This document shows, one piece after another, positions 55,548 through 64,000 of a stretch of DNA of 64,000 bases; positions within the stretch are counted from its first letter, which is position 1, and every line of letters begins with the position of its first letter. This DNA comes from Eremomyces bilateralis CBS 781.70. Lineage: Eukaryota > Ascomycota > Dothideomycetes > Eremomycetales > Eremomycetaceae. Both the position numbers and the translations under genes were made by a program. The notes under the pieces were generated by a model. The model was given only the letters and a program-made list of their open reading frames with translations, did no database searches and had not been told where the DNA came from. Location: NCBI RefSeq assembly GCF_010015585.1, contig NW_022985076.1:186001-250000 (forward strand), read 5' to 3'.

Positions 55548-58114
55548 TTAGCTAGAATGCTTCGTCTTCATCGCTTCCGGTAAAGCCAATAGCGCAAAAC
55601 TTCCTCCCATCACCGGACGAGCTACGAACTGAAATCCGGGATACCTGGTGTGCCGGATTAGCTTCTGTTCCACTCCCTCAGATGATGTCGCTAGCAGCTG
55701 GCAGACTTACCCTCCGGTATCTGATTCATACAGATCAGTCAACGCCCGATCGGTCGTGGTGACGTTGACCCACCTGGCCAGCGTGCTCAGGATCAAGTCG
55801 CGTGTCTCTACCGACGCTATGGAGGCCACAAATATTTCCCAATCCGCTACAGAGGAAAGTCAGCATACAGCAAGAGCGAACGCGTTGGTCGGATGAGTAT
55901 GGATACCTTTAGTCCAGAGGTGGCGGGTATCCAACGGCACACCGAACTCGTTCAGGACGGTAGGATAGAACAATGACTGCATGTCATAGACGGACTGCGG
56001 TACAAGATTGAGTCCCAATACACGATCCGCATACAAATTATAGAGGAGATCTGCGATGCCAAGGTTAGCTGGATCGAGGGGGTTGGCTCCTGGAACTGAC
56101 TGAATGACTCATTCTTGCCGTAATTCAGCGTCGTATGCGGTGGATTGGCGTCATGCGCAATGCCATAGGTCTGCCACTTGGAAATGTACTCGTGCGCAAT
56201 GCTGGTGTAGTTCTGCGCCTCGTCGTGAGCTCCTGTCAAGTCGGCGATTTGAGACATTGCCTCAATTCCAATAATGCCCTTCAGCGCGAGATTGGTTTGA
56301 TTTCTGTGCACTTTGTTAGCTCGATGCAGCCCTGTTGGGTTGCCAGATATAGCGTACGCGAGTAACCCAGCAAAGTCGTCAGTCGAAAGCTGGTTCTCAG
56401 GAATCAGTGCCTCATCCACAAGGAACTCCGCCCATTGCTTGAGAATCTTGTAATGTTGTTTCAGGTAATCGGTGTCCTTGCTGCGTTGGGCGTATGAGAG
56501 GGCCATGATGATCATATTGCCACATTCTTCCAGAGGCATTTCTTGAGCGACTCCGTCAGGATGTCCCGTCGCATTCGGATAATGCGCGCCGAGATCATGG
56601 ATTGAAAATGCTTTAGGGTACTTCCCGGCTTCTTGGTTCTCGAAGTGAGGATCCAAGAGCAGTTTGAGAAGAGAAGGGTTAAAGTATAGGAATAGGGGAT
56701 ATGCAGGGAAGATTACGTCGACGGTTTCTGCGACACTATCAGTGGAGGGGTTGAACATTGGAGCGGATGACATACGCATGTTTCCATTGGACGAGATTTC
56801 CTTTAGGAAGAGATAATATTTATCCGCTGAACCCGCAAGTTGGGTGGCTCCAAATGTTTGGCGGACTGTGAGCGAGGTAATCGTCAGGTAATCTTGTCCG
56901 GCCGCCTTGCGCGACTCCTTCGCGACCTTCTGATCTAGGGCATCCGACATGGTCACCGCAGTGGAATAGTCATGATGGAAGAAGTCAAGCTTTGAAAACA
57001 TTAGCATCGTTCCTTTTCAATATACAACAGAATACTCACAGCAGCTATCCCATCTGGGAAATAGGCCTGCCACAAAGCAGGGAGCGGTTCATACGGACCT
57101 GCGCCTTCGAACTGGACTACAAAGTCTTGTGCAAGACCAATCGAAAAGAGGGTAGAAACCTCCGAGCGTGCACAGTTTCCAAAATCTTTGGAAAAAGCAA
57201 AGACGGGCCAGTCATCGTTGATCGGCCTGTACTGGTAATCTTCCGTGTTGCTCAGGACTCCCATCAGAGCGAAGGTGGACCGAACTCCAGCATCAGATCC
57301 GGTCTGATAAGTCACCCCGGGTGTATTGTCCGTTGCGTAGAACCATGTGCCCCATTCGGCCTGGTCGCGGTTCTCAGTGAATGCCAGTTCTTCCTGTCGA
57401 GAGAAGCTGTGATACGTGACATTTCCGGTATCGCCACGGTTCCACTGAACAACAGCACCTTGGTTTCCAGATGCCCATTCTGAGATATTATTAGTGGATA
57501 GAGGCTTCCGAATGACGGTCAGCTACTAACCGGCAGACACATCTGTATACAACTGGACTTGATGGTGAGCGTCGTCCAACGACGTCACGCGGACTTCAAG
57601 ATAGGAGAAGACGAGGCTCTGTCTCTGGGGATCATCGGGATACACCGGTGAAAGAAATTCAACCTTCATCTCCACTTTGTCGGCGACATTGAAGGTGAAG
57701 ATGCTTCGCGTGGACGTGTACTCAAATGCAGTCTGGGTTGCTAATGGGGGTCTTGGATTTGGGTTGCCCTAAAACGTATACTGGTCAGTAACAGTCTCCT
57801 TTCTAACGCCAGCAAGAGAATTTACCATCCATGTATAAGCCTTGCCATCGACTCGAATCATACCCGTCCACGCGGTTATTCTGCCCCTACAAGTTTGTTA
57901 ATAGAAGTAGCTTGAGTCCTATAGATCCGACGACAGACTCCCAGAATTGCGGCCACTGGCCCGGTAGGATTGCTCCATCGTTTCCTGCTTGAAGCCAAGT
58001 GTTCAGGTATGGCGATTTAACAGCGAGAGGAATAGCCGGCGGCCGTGCCGGCGAGAAGGTTGAGGCATTGGCGACGGCTAGCAAAGCCCCGACGAAGAAT
58101 GAAAGCAGCAGCAT
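55548..58114 (-). CDS. gtaA: Secreted glutaminase A (GtaA type)
   Basis: An extracellular glutaminase that releases ammonia and glutamate from glutamine, of the fungal GtaA family (DUF4965/DUF5127/DUF1793). Ten exons close in frame to 692 residues: 58114-57939, 57886-57826, 57768-57531, 57479-57040, 56989-56776, 56727-56358, 56303-56101, 56050-55907, 55846-55711 and 55644-55548. A signal peptide (MLLLSFFVGALLAVANA) precedes STFSPARPPAIPLAVKSPYLNTWL, typical of the family. Later blocks are YTDVSAEWASGNQGAVVQW, TVDVIFPAYPLFLY, IHDLGAHYPNATGHPDG, EMPLEECGNMIIMALSYAQR and ESFNLLYNLYADRVLGLNLVPQSVYDMQS. It ends RPVMGGSFALLALPEAMK. Nearly all junctions use clear GT..AG sites. The first donor, GTCTGT, is weak. 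The reading frame is intact, so I regard it as functional. Confidence 0.92.
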
Positions 58115-59490
58115 CGCGAGAGAAGCTGACGGGGACTGAATAGCGAATGCAAATATGTATCAAGAACCGAAGCTAAACATATATATTGATAGTACGGGAA
58201 GCCTGCGTCTCGTGGTCGCAGCATCGGACAAGAAAACACCCCGCATGCTTCACAGACTTGGAGGTCGGGGTAATAATGGAGAGCACAGCGGTATGCCTGC
58301 AGTTGATGTTGGGATCAGCGCGACGTGCTTTCCATCCGTCTAGACCCGGAAAGAACCACTGAGAGACGAAGAATGAATTCCGACATGTACTCGGACTTTG
58401 AATTGACGTGAACGTATACTTCCTCTACTAGGTGTCAGCGCTTTAGCAAGTACCCTTTAGCAAGTAGCGCGGCGCCGGTAACGTAATGTGAGGCATGGAA
58501 TAGCGCGCAAGACGTCCTATCATGGCATTCTCTGCGGGTCAGTTGGCAAGAATCTCGAACAGTCCGACGGTCAATGAAACTAGCATGGTGTCTGATGCTA
58601 TCATGCCTCCCGTCCATGAACCTCACGCTCTTCAAGCAAGACAGTCTAGTAACTGAACCGTTCTTGGTCCGGCAGCGCATTCCTAATATCAGCCTCGTCT
58701 TACCCGTGGAGAAGAACATAATAAAGGTCCAAACATCGCCAAGTACTTGGCTGTGGAATCTCCATTTAAGCAAACACGAATAAGATGTGCGATCTTCTGA
58801 GGGGGTTGAGATGAGGATTGATGTTCAATGTTAGCGAGGAAGATGAGAATGTGGTAATCAGATGAGGTTGGGGCTGTGACCCGATGACCACCACCCCACC
58901 CCGTGAACCTCCTGGTTGCATGTGGTGATCGTCCAACATGGTCCGCACTTCGATCATAGTACTTCTATGATATTATAGGTAATTATTGGAGAATGTCCAA
59001 GCCACATCGGAGCGTAAAGCTTCCAGCTCGAGCGTCAGCTCGAGCATCCTTTCCATAACAATCTGTAGGGTTTCATCGCATAAGTATCTAGCCGTGCCAG
59101 GCCACAGCACGTCCGTGATCCGTCCAGTTTACGGAACTTCCTCGACATATGTTTTTGTTCACATGGACAACACTTGCCATTGTGTGTCACATTACAACAT
59201 ATACGAGCCTTCATCCATGTATATGTCACATCCGACCTTCTTCTCCCTGCCCAATCGCCCAAGTTAAGCCCGTTCCGGGCGACTTGTCAGCCCTGCGAAA
59301 GGCCGGATGCATGCTTTAGAAATTGTTTGCTACAACGTTTCAGGTAGCGTAAAGTACTCGTAGGAAGGTACGAGTTGAATCGACTTAGAACAACACTATG
59401 CAGACGCCCGTCAATACTCCGTGCTGTGTCCCCAGAAGGGAGGTCTGAAATCGGTTCCCACACACCCACAGAACTTTTCGGTGCGCAGTC
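58115..59490. other. Glutaminase upstream region
   Basis: About 1.4 kb with no supported gene. A few GATA cores of the HGATAR type occur (about 58176, 58517 and 58599), as expected for a nitrogen-controlled gene, but such short sites arise by chance. Confidence 0.4.
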
Positions 59491-60300
59491 CTATCTCTGC
59501 TCCAGCCTCCCGCAAACGATCGCATCTTCCCCCAGCGTGATCCATCTGATATCCTTTAGCCGTGCTGCCGGACCCAATCCTCCTCTTTCATCTCTCGTTT
59601 TCTCAGGTTGGATTACTAGGCTTCCCCTCCCCAACCACGTCGGCGCAATCGTGACGATCACCGAATTAACCCACTGCGCATTCGCCGGGCTCAACAGGTC
59701 GTTAATGACGGTCGCTCCTCCCTCCATCATCACGCTCTTAATCCCTTGCTGTGATAGGCAACGCAATATATCCTCCCAATTGAATGCTTGCGAGGTACCT
59801 TTGCGATGATCAGATACATGTAACCGCAAGTATCTCCCACCCAACTCTTGTAACAATTTCACCCGGTCCGCTGGCGGCTGGTTCAACGCCGTGATTATCC
59901 ACGGCGCCTTCCCTTGCCCGGCTCGTGCAAGGCGCATGACCTTGGAATCCGCACTGAAGTTCCATCGGCCAGAGGGATCCAGGATGATGGGACGTGGTTG
60001 GTGTTCCAACGTCGCACCGGCAATTCGGCAGCATAATCCCGGGTCATCTGCGGCGGCGGTGCCGAAGCCAACGAGAATGGCATCGTGCTTCATGCGTAAA
60101 TAATGGGTCATGGCCTTGGAGCGGGGTCCAGAGAGGATAGTGGGAGCGCCGGGCTGGAGCGAGATGGCAGAGTCGAGGGACGTCGCGTAGGTGAGGGTCG
60201 TGTGCATGGAGGAAGTTCCATTAGGAAGATATGGGGAGAGTGGCTGCCTCACATCTTCTTCGACTCGCAAAGTTTCTTGTGTAGGAACCGTTTGAGACAT
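59491..60300 (-). CDS. RIB7: Riboflavin biosynthesis reductase RIB7
   Basis: 2,5-diamino-6-ribosylamino-4(3H)-pyrimidinone 5'-phosphate reductase, the second step of fungal riboflavin synthesis, using NADPH. A single exon of 269 residues (yeast Rib7 has 244) with the RibD C-terminal fold. Visible blocks are HTTLTYATSLDSAISL, SKAMTHYLRMKHDAILVGFGTAAADDP, the RPIILDPSGRWNF strand, IKSVMMEGGATVINDLL and the VTIAPTWLGRG motif near the end. The Met at 60300 is the first in frame. It lies 122 bp from the 3' end of the HET-domain gene, both on the minus strand. Confidence 0.93.
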   Translation of the reverse strand: MSQTVPTQETLRVEEDVRQPLSPYLPNGTSSMHTTLTYATSLDSAISLQPGAPTILSGPRSKAMTHYLRMKHDAILVGFGTAAADDPGLCCRIAGATLEHQPRPIILDPSGRWNFSADSKVMRLARAGQGKAPWIITALNQPPADRVKLLQELGGRYLRLHVSDHRKGTSQAFNWEDILRCLSQQGIKSVMMEGGATVINDLLSPANAQWVNSVIVTIAPTWLGRGSLVIQPEKTRDERGGLGPAARLKDIRWITLGEDAIVCGRLEQR

Positions 60301-60422
60301 TGTTGGGATCGGTTGATGACAACGTTGAAGCGATGTCGTGGAACAAACGTGGATGGAAGAATGAATGAGTGAATCTCAAACTTATCGCGTATATCCGGTT
60401 CGACTTGGAGAGTGCCGTATAG

Positions 60423-62611
60423 TCATATCAAGCATAAATTCCCCCGCACAATATCGAAATGCAAGCTTACATTTATTTCATCCATTATTAGGTTGTTTAA
60501 TATACTTGTTTCAAGATTGTATGGATCGAAGTACTGTAGTCTTATGAGTTGTATCGCAACGTCGCTTAATAAGCAAGGGTGGCTAAAGGATCTACACATG
60601 AAGGAGAGGATAAGAAGACCGACTGAATCTCCTGGAAACCATCGTATTCTTATGGCTTCCATCGCTGGCAATTCCTCTTCCGTTCCTCCTAAAAACTCCC
60701 CGAGCATGATTCCATGAACATAGCAGTCCCCAACCAGAGTGTAGTAGGCTCCCTTCGAGCGCAACACGAACGGGACTCGTGCCCCTCGCAAAATGCAAAT
60801 CACATCACCGGGCCTCGCAGCGGCGGGGACAAGAGCCGCATATGACTTATTAGTAGCCGCAAACCGCCTCCCTACGGTCGCTTTGGCCATGTTCTGGATG
60901 GCGGTGAAATCCTGCCGATGCATTGTCTTTGCAAGCCATACCGACGATTGCCGATCTGTCGTCGCAATACCTCGAGATCAACTTCATATAGAAACATCTT
61001 CGGACCCGGCTCCTCCATCCAGTTCGCAAGGCTGCTCGTGTCTCGAAATTGGTCGACTTCGAGTAGAGTCGCGAGTGCTGAGTCCATCCGTTCGCCCGTG
61101 GGGTATTGCGTGAGACGTTCCTTGAAGGTGGATAATTCGGCCACGACGTTGGCTAAGTGCATCGCGTTTGACGCTGCGTTGATTTACCCCGTAGACGCGC
61201 TCCCAACGATCAGGATTTTCTGAAGAATGGCGCCCTCTGTTACGAGCTCAGTATTGTTGGTTGAGAGCTTCATCTCGCAGTCCGGCGCCGATTTTCTAGG
61301 CGTTTCTTGATCCCTCCTCTTTAAATGGCCGAATGCATCGAAATACCACCTGGTCATCATGCTCATCGTGTGCCCTATGTTGGTCCTGATGGGGCACTGC
61401 TCCCAGTCGGGGACCCAGGACAGACAATCAGCTGTGGTAAGATCGGACCTTGCCGCCTCATACAAGAGATTATCGCCTTCATGACGAGCAATGAAATACT
61501 TCGCCAGCCGGAGATATACATTTACCTTGAATTCAACGCTTTGCAGATTTCCCATCTCATACTCCACAGGGAATCTCTCCCTGGTCAGGCCAAGGAGAGC
61601 ATAGATCTTGTCGACGGCTAAAGTGGCTCGACCAGTCCTACAGCCTTGCATGAGTAGCAAAAGGCTTTTGCCGTCCTTACCCTCCATCCTATCGTTGCGT
61701 AGGGTGTTGACGGAAGATAACTGGGTCATTCCTTTATATATCTCTAGCTTCGTTGGCTCATTCGCGAAATCATCCCAGCGTACCTTGGATTCCCGAAAGG
61801 CTTCGAGAAGGGCCTGGAAAGTGGTGAGTAGACAGAGGTCTTGACCACAAACCATCACGACCTCTGTAGAAACGGCCATTTCTTGGACTATCCATATCCT
61901 CTGGAAGAACGGTCGTGCTAGTAGCGATGCAATGGCTGTGAGGATGCGTGTGCGGTATGGTTGGAATGGACCGAACAACTTCTCGTCTGGTGATGCACAG
62001 GCATGGACACAGTCCAAAAACAATTTTGATTTCCGAAGCTGGATAGCCCACTGCATAAATTTGGAGTCGTCCACTGCCAAGTAATACGTCTTCCGTACTT
62101 CGGCGGCTAGGTCGGTGGATCTGAGTCTTGTTCGGAAGTCGTGCGCAATCGCTGCGCTTGCATTGTGGAAATACACAAAGGCCAAATGGCTATCATCCCC
62201 TGGCTCTCTGGGATATGCCAAAGTACGTTTCGCTGACTGGTAAATGTGTCTCATTCCGGCCACCTGCACTTCTTTCTCCTCCTTATCATCCTGGTAGATA
62301 CAGAGAGCATCAATCCAGAACAGAGCCGACGATGTAATCTCCCGCTTCTGCCGTAATATTAGAAAACCCAGAGCGGAGACAAGATTCGTCCCTCCCCAGA
62401 GAAAGCTACCATCTCCGCACGCGATGCGCTGTCTATCAGGGTTGGGGCCCCAGACGTACGACAGTGTTTCGAAGGGTCCTTTCGCTGTATCCGATCGAGT
62501 GTGGATGATAGTAACCTCCGGAGTAATCGTGGACGGCGTGAATGATATGTCCGGAAGTCGGACGAGGCGAATTTCACCTTCAGTTAGCGGGCGGTATCGA
62601 TAAACAGGCAT
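60423..62611 (-). pseudogene. HET-domain gene, apparently damaged
   Basis: A heterokaryon-incompatibility (HET) family gene. The product family triggers cell death when unlike strains fuse. The HET domain is complete in its markers: MPVYRYRPLTEGEIRLVRL at the start, FETLSYVWGP, SALFWIDALCIYQ, and RPFFQRIWIVQEMA. Further on, VTEGAILQKILIVGSAS and, near the end, KATVGRRFAA...LVPAAARPGDVICIL with YYTLVGDCYVHGIM match the usual C-terminal part of such proteins. These pieces do not lie in one continuous frame. The gene therefore looks broken in its C-terminal third by about one or two interruptions, unless unusual splicing explains them. HET genes decay often and vary between strains. An open frame also runs about 206 codons upstream of this Met, but I see nothing conserved there. 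Confidence 0.7.
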
Positions 62612-63508
62612 TCTCTTTCTTGGACTATCTGTACTTCGATAGATGAAAGGGGCGTAAAAGGCGGTTAGTTGACTTAGAAGGCGAAATAGGAAGTAAAATC
62701 TGGAGAACAAGGCATTCCAAGTCCTCACTTGATCGCTTTTTTTGGCGTTGCGAGTTGACGCCCTTTCATGCCATAATGAGGCTGTGTTTGACAGGAAATC
62801 CGATGCTACCATTGGATACAGACGCAGGCAGCCACCAAGTTGATGATATTGGCCGAGGGTGCAGTCTCCATCGTCGGCACTACAGTAGGTGATGATACGC
62901 ATAGAAAATAGTACAGTCCCGGTAGGCCGACTCTGGTTAATATCTAAAGAAACCCATAGATGTATAAAGCAGCATTTTAACGCAGGGAAAAGAGATTGTG
63001 TAGAAAGAAGGACATCAATCAGAGAAGGTTGCGTTGGTATGTAGCAACGTATTAGTACGAGTAGGTATCCGCTTACAAGCTTTAGAAGTGGTAACTTACA
63101 CTTTGGACTTACCCATAAAACAATAGTATGAAATTCAGGGAAACTAAAGTCAAAATCATAAAGTCTGCTTGGTCTTGGGGTCAGGTAGGAAATACATCGA
63201 TGTTGAGCAGCTTTCAGGAGATAATTCAAGCTAACTTAACCACTTCGGGATTAAAATACCACGCTACTTTCAGAACAGCCCCAGCATTGCGTCGTGTTGT
63301 TCATCTTGTTCATCATAGGCAACGTTAAGGTACCTCTTACTTACAAGAAACGTCGACGATCTCAAATGACTCAAATGCACGCTTCTGTAGCCAATTGCGG
63401 CTTTAGTGAGCACTTTCTCAATTGTTGAAACATGGGCGAACTATAGAGTACTGGAAAGACGAGAACCTGACTGCTTGTTGAGCTCGATACAAGGCATCCT
63501 CGTCCGCG
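62612..63508. other. Divergent intergenic region
   Basis: About 900 bp between the HET gene (-) and the OPA3-like gene (+). The minus-strand frame in front of the HET domain stays open here by chance or as an unrecognised extension. No other feature is seen. Confidence 0.45.
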
Positions 63509-64000
63509 ATGTCTCTGACTCTAAAGATTGGATCGCTTGCCATTCGAACCTTCGCCAAGCCGGTTGCCGTACGTACAAACCCACATGTATCTGCCCGGAA
63601 ACTAACGCGTGATCTAGAACTACATCAAGAGAAATGCCCACGAGCACGACCGATTCCGCAGGGGCTGCATCTCCTTCGCCCAACGCCTCCACCGCATCGA
63701 CATGCGCCTCCGCCTCGGCCTCCTCCAGGACCCTGCCGTCATCGAACGCCAGATCCAGCGCGAGATCAAGGACGCCGAGGCGAAGCGACTCGCGCTCCAG
63801 AACATGCCGACGGTCAAGACCGAATCGGAAACGCTCGTGTCCGAGGAGATAGCGAAGCGGGAGCGCCAGGGGATACGGGAGAAGGTGCGGTCGGAGAAGC
63901 ATATACCGCGGATCCGGCCGCTGTCGGAGGCGAAGGCGATAGAAACAGGGGCGAATTTCATGAGCGAGGCGTTCATGTTCCTGGTCGCGGGAGCGATCAT
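63509..64000 (+). CDS. OPA3-like mitochondrial protein, 3' end outside window
   Basis: Exon 1 at 63509-63568 encodes MSLTLKIGSLAIRTFAKPVA. A GTACGT...TCTAG intron joins it to exon 2 from 63618, which runs off the window. The joined start continues NYIKRNAHEHDRFRRGCI, then FAQRLHRIDMRLRLGLL, the conserved OPA3 pattern. A charged helix follows, probably a coiled coil, and then a hydrophobic segment beginning EAFMFLVAGAI. Human OPA3 is a mitochondrial membrane protein involved in morphology and optic atrophy. The fungal role is less known. At least 147 residues are present. Confidence 0.9.
   Translation, partial: MSLTLKIGSLAIRTFAKPVAVRTNPHVSARKLTRDLELHQEKCPRARPIPQGLHLLRPTPPPHRHAPPPRPPPGPCRHRTPDPARDQGRRGEATRAPEHADGQDRIGNARVRGDSEAGAPGDTGEGAVGEAYTADPAAVGGEGDRNRGEFHERGVHVPGRGSDH

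Noticed and set aside
58115-59490. GATA cores as proof of AreA control of the glutaminase gene
   Set aside because: Three six-base sites in 1.4 kb are within chance expectation and none are closely paired.
62612-63229. About 206-codon open extension upstream of the HET domain
   Set aside because: It has no recognisable domain, and HET proteins usually begin right at the YxYxPL segment. It is probably chance.

Overview
The window is a gene-dense stretch of a filamentous ascomycete nuclear genome. Genes carry several short introns (about 45-100 nt, GT...AG, with CTAAC/CTGAC-like branch sites). Coding DNA is GC-rich at third positions and intergenic DNA is more AT-rich. The content (SIN3, NPR2, VPS13, a glutaminase A, a HET-domain gene, an MNN10-type mannosyltransferase) points to Pezizomycotina. 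The GtaA-type glutaminase and intergenic TACGGAGTA nonamers make an Aspergillus-like Eurotiomycete my best guess, by inference only. Exon boundaries were read by eye from splice signals and checked for frame closure.

Layout, left to right. 0-8 kb: an MNN10-like Golgi mannosyltransferase (-), a long intergenic stretch, and a 1053-residue single-pass membrane glycoprotein (+). 7.7-13.2 kb: mitoribosomal protein MRP10/mS37 (-), divergent from an unrecognised 741-residue charged protein (+), then NPR2 (+). 13.4-18.7 kb: a mitochondrial-type scramblase, UBC7, and a type II membrane protein with a DDD motif (all +). 20.2-25.8 kb: SIN3 (8 exons, +). 26.4-31.2 kb: a MutL-family MLH2-like protein (+), a DsbA-fold protein (+), and an AYR1-like reductase (-). 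31.2-32.7 kb is accessory DNA with a fold-back inverted repeat and a 5'-truncated LINE flanked by a 15-bp target duplication. 32.7-42.4 kb: VPS13 (-). 42.4-45.4 kb is degraded: LTR-like relics, a 13-bp minisatellite, and a hydrolase gene that has lost its front half. 46-54.7 kb: an EMI1-like twin CX9C protein (+), cytosolic HSP70 (-) with a striking step-type heat-shock element, a DUF7726-like protein (+), and glycerol-3-phosphate acyltransferase (-). 55.5-64 kb: glutaminase A (-), RIB7 (-), a HET-domain gene that looks damaged (-), and the start of an OPA3-like gene (+), cut by the window edge.

Most genes are unlinked housekeeping functions. Themes that recur are organelle lipid traffic (VPS13, scramblase, GPAT, AYR1), mitochondria (MRP10, scramblase, EMI1-like, OPA3-like) and chromatin/nutrient signalling (SIN3, NPR2). 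I see no biosynthetic cluster, CRISPR array or intact transposon, and no clear new multi-gene system. The most unusual material is in the two accessory islands (31.2-32.7 and 42.4-45.4 kb) and in a few gene-structure oddities.
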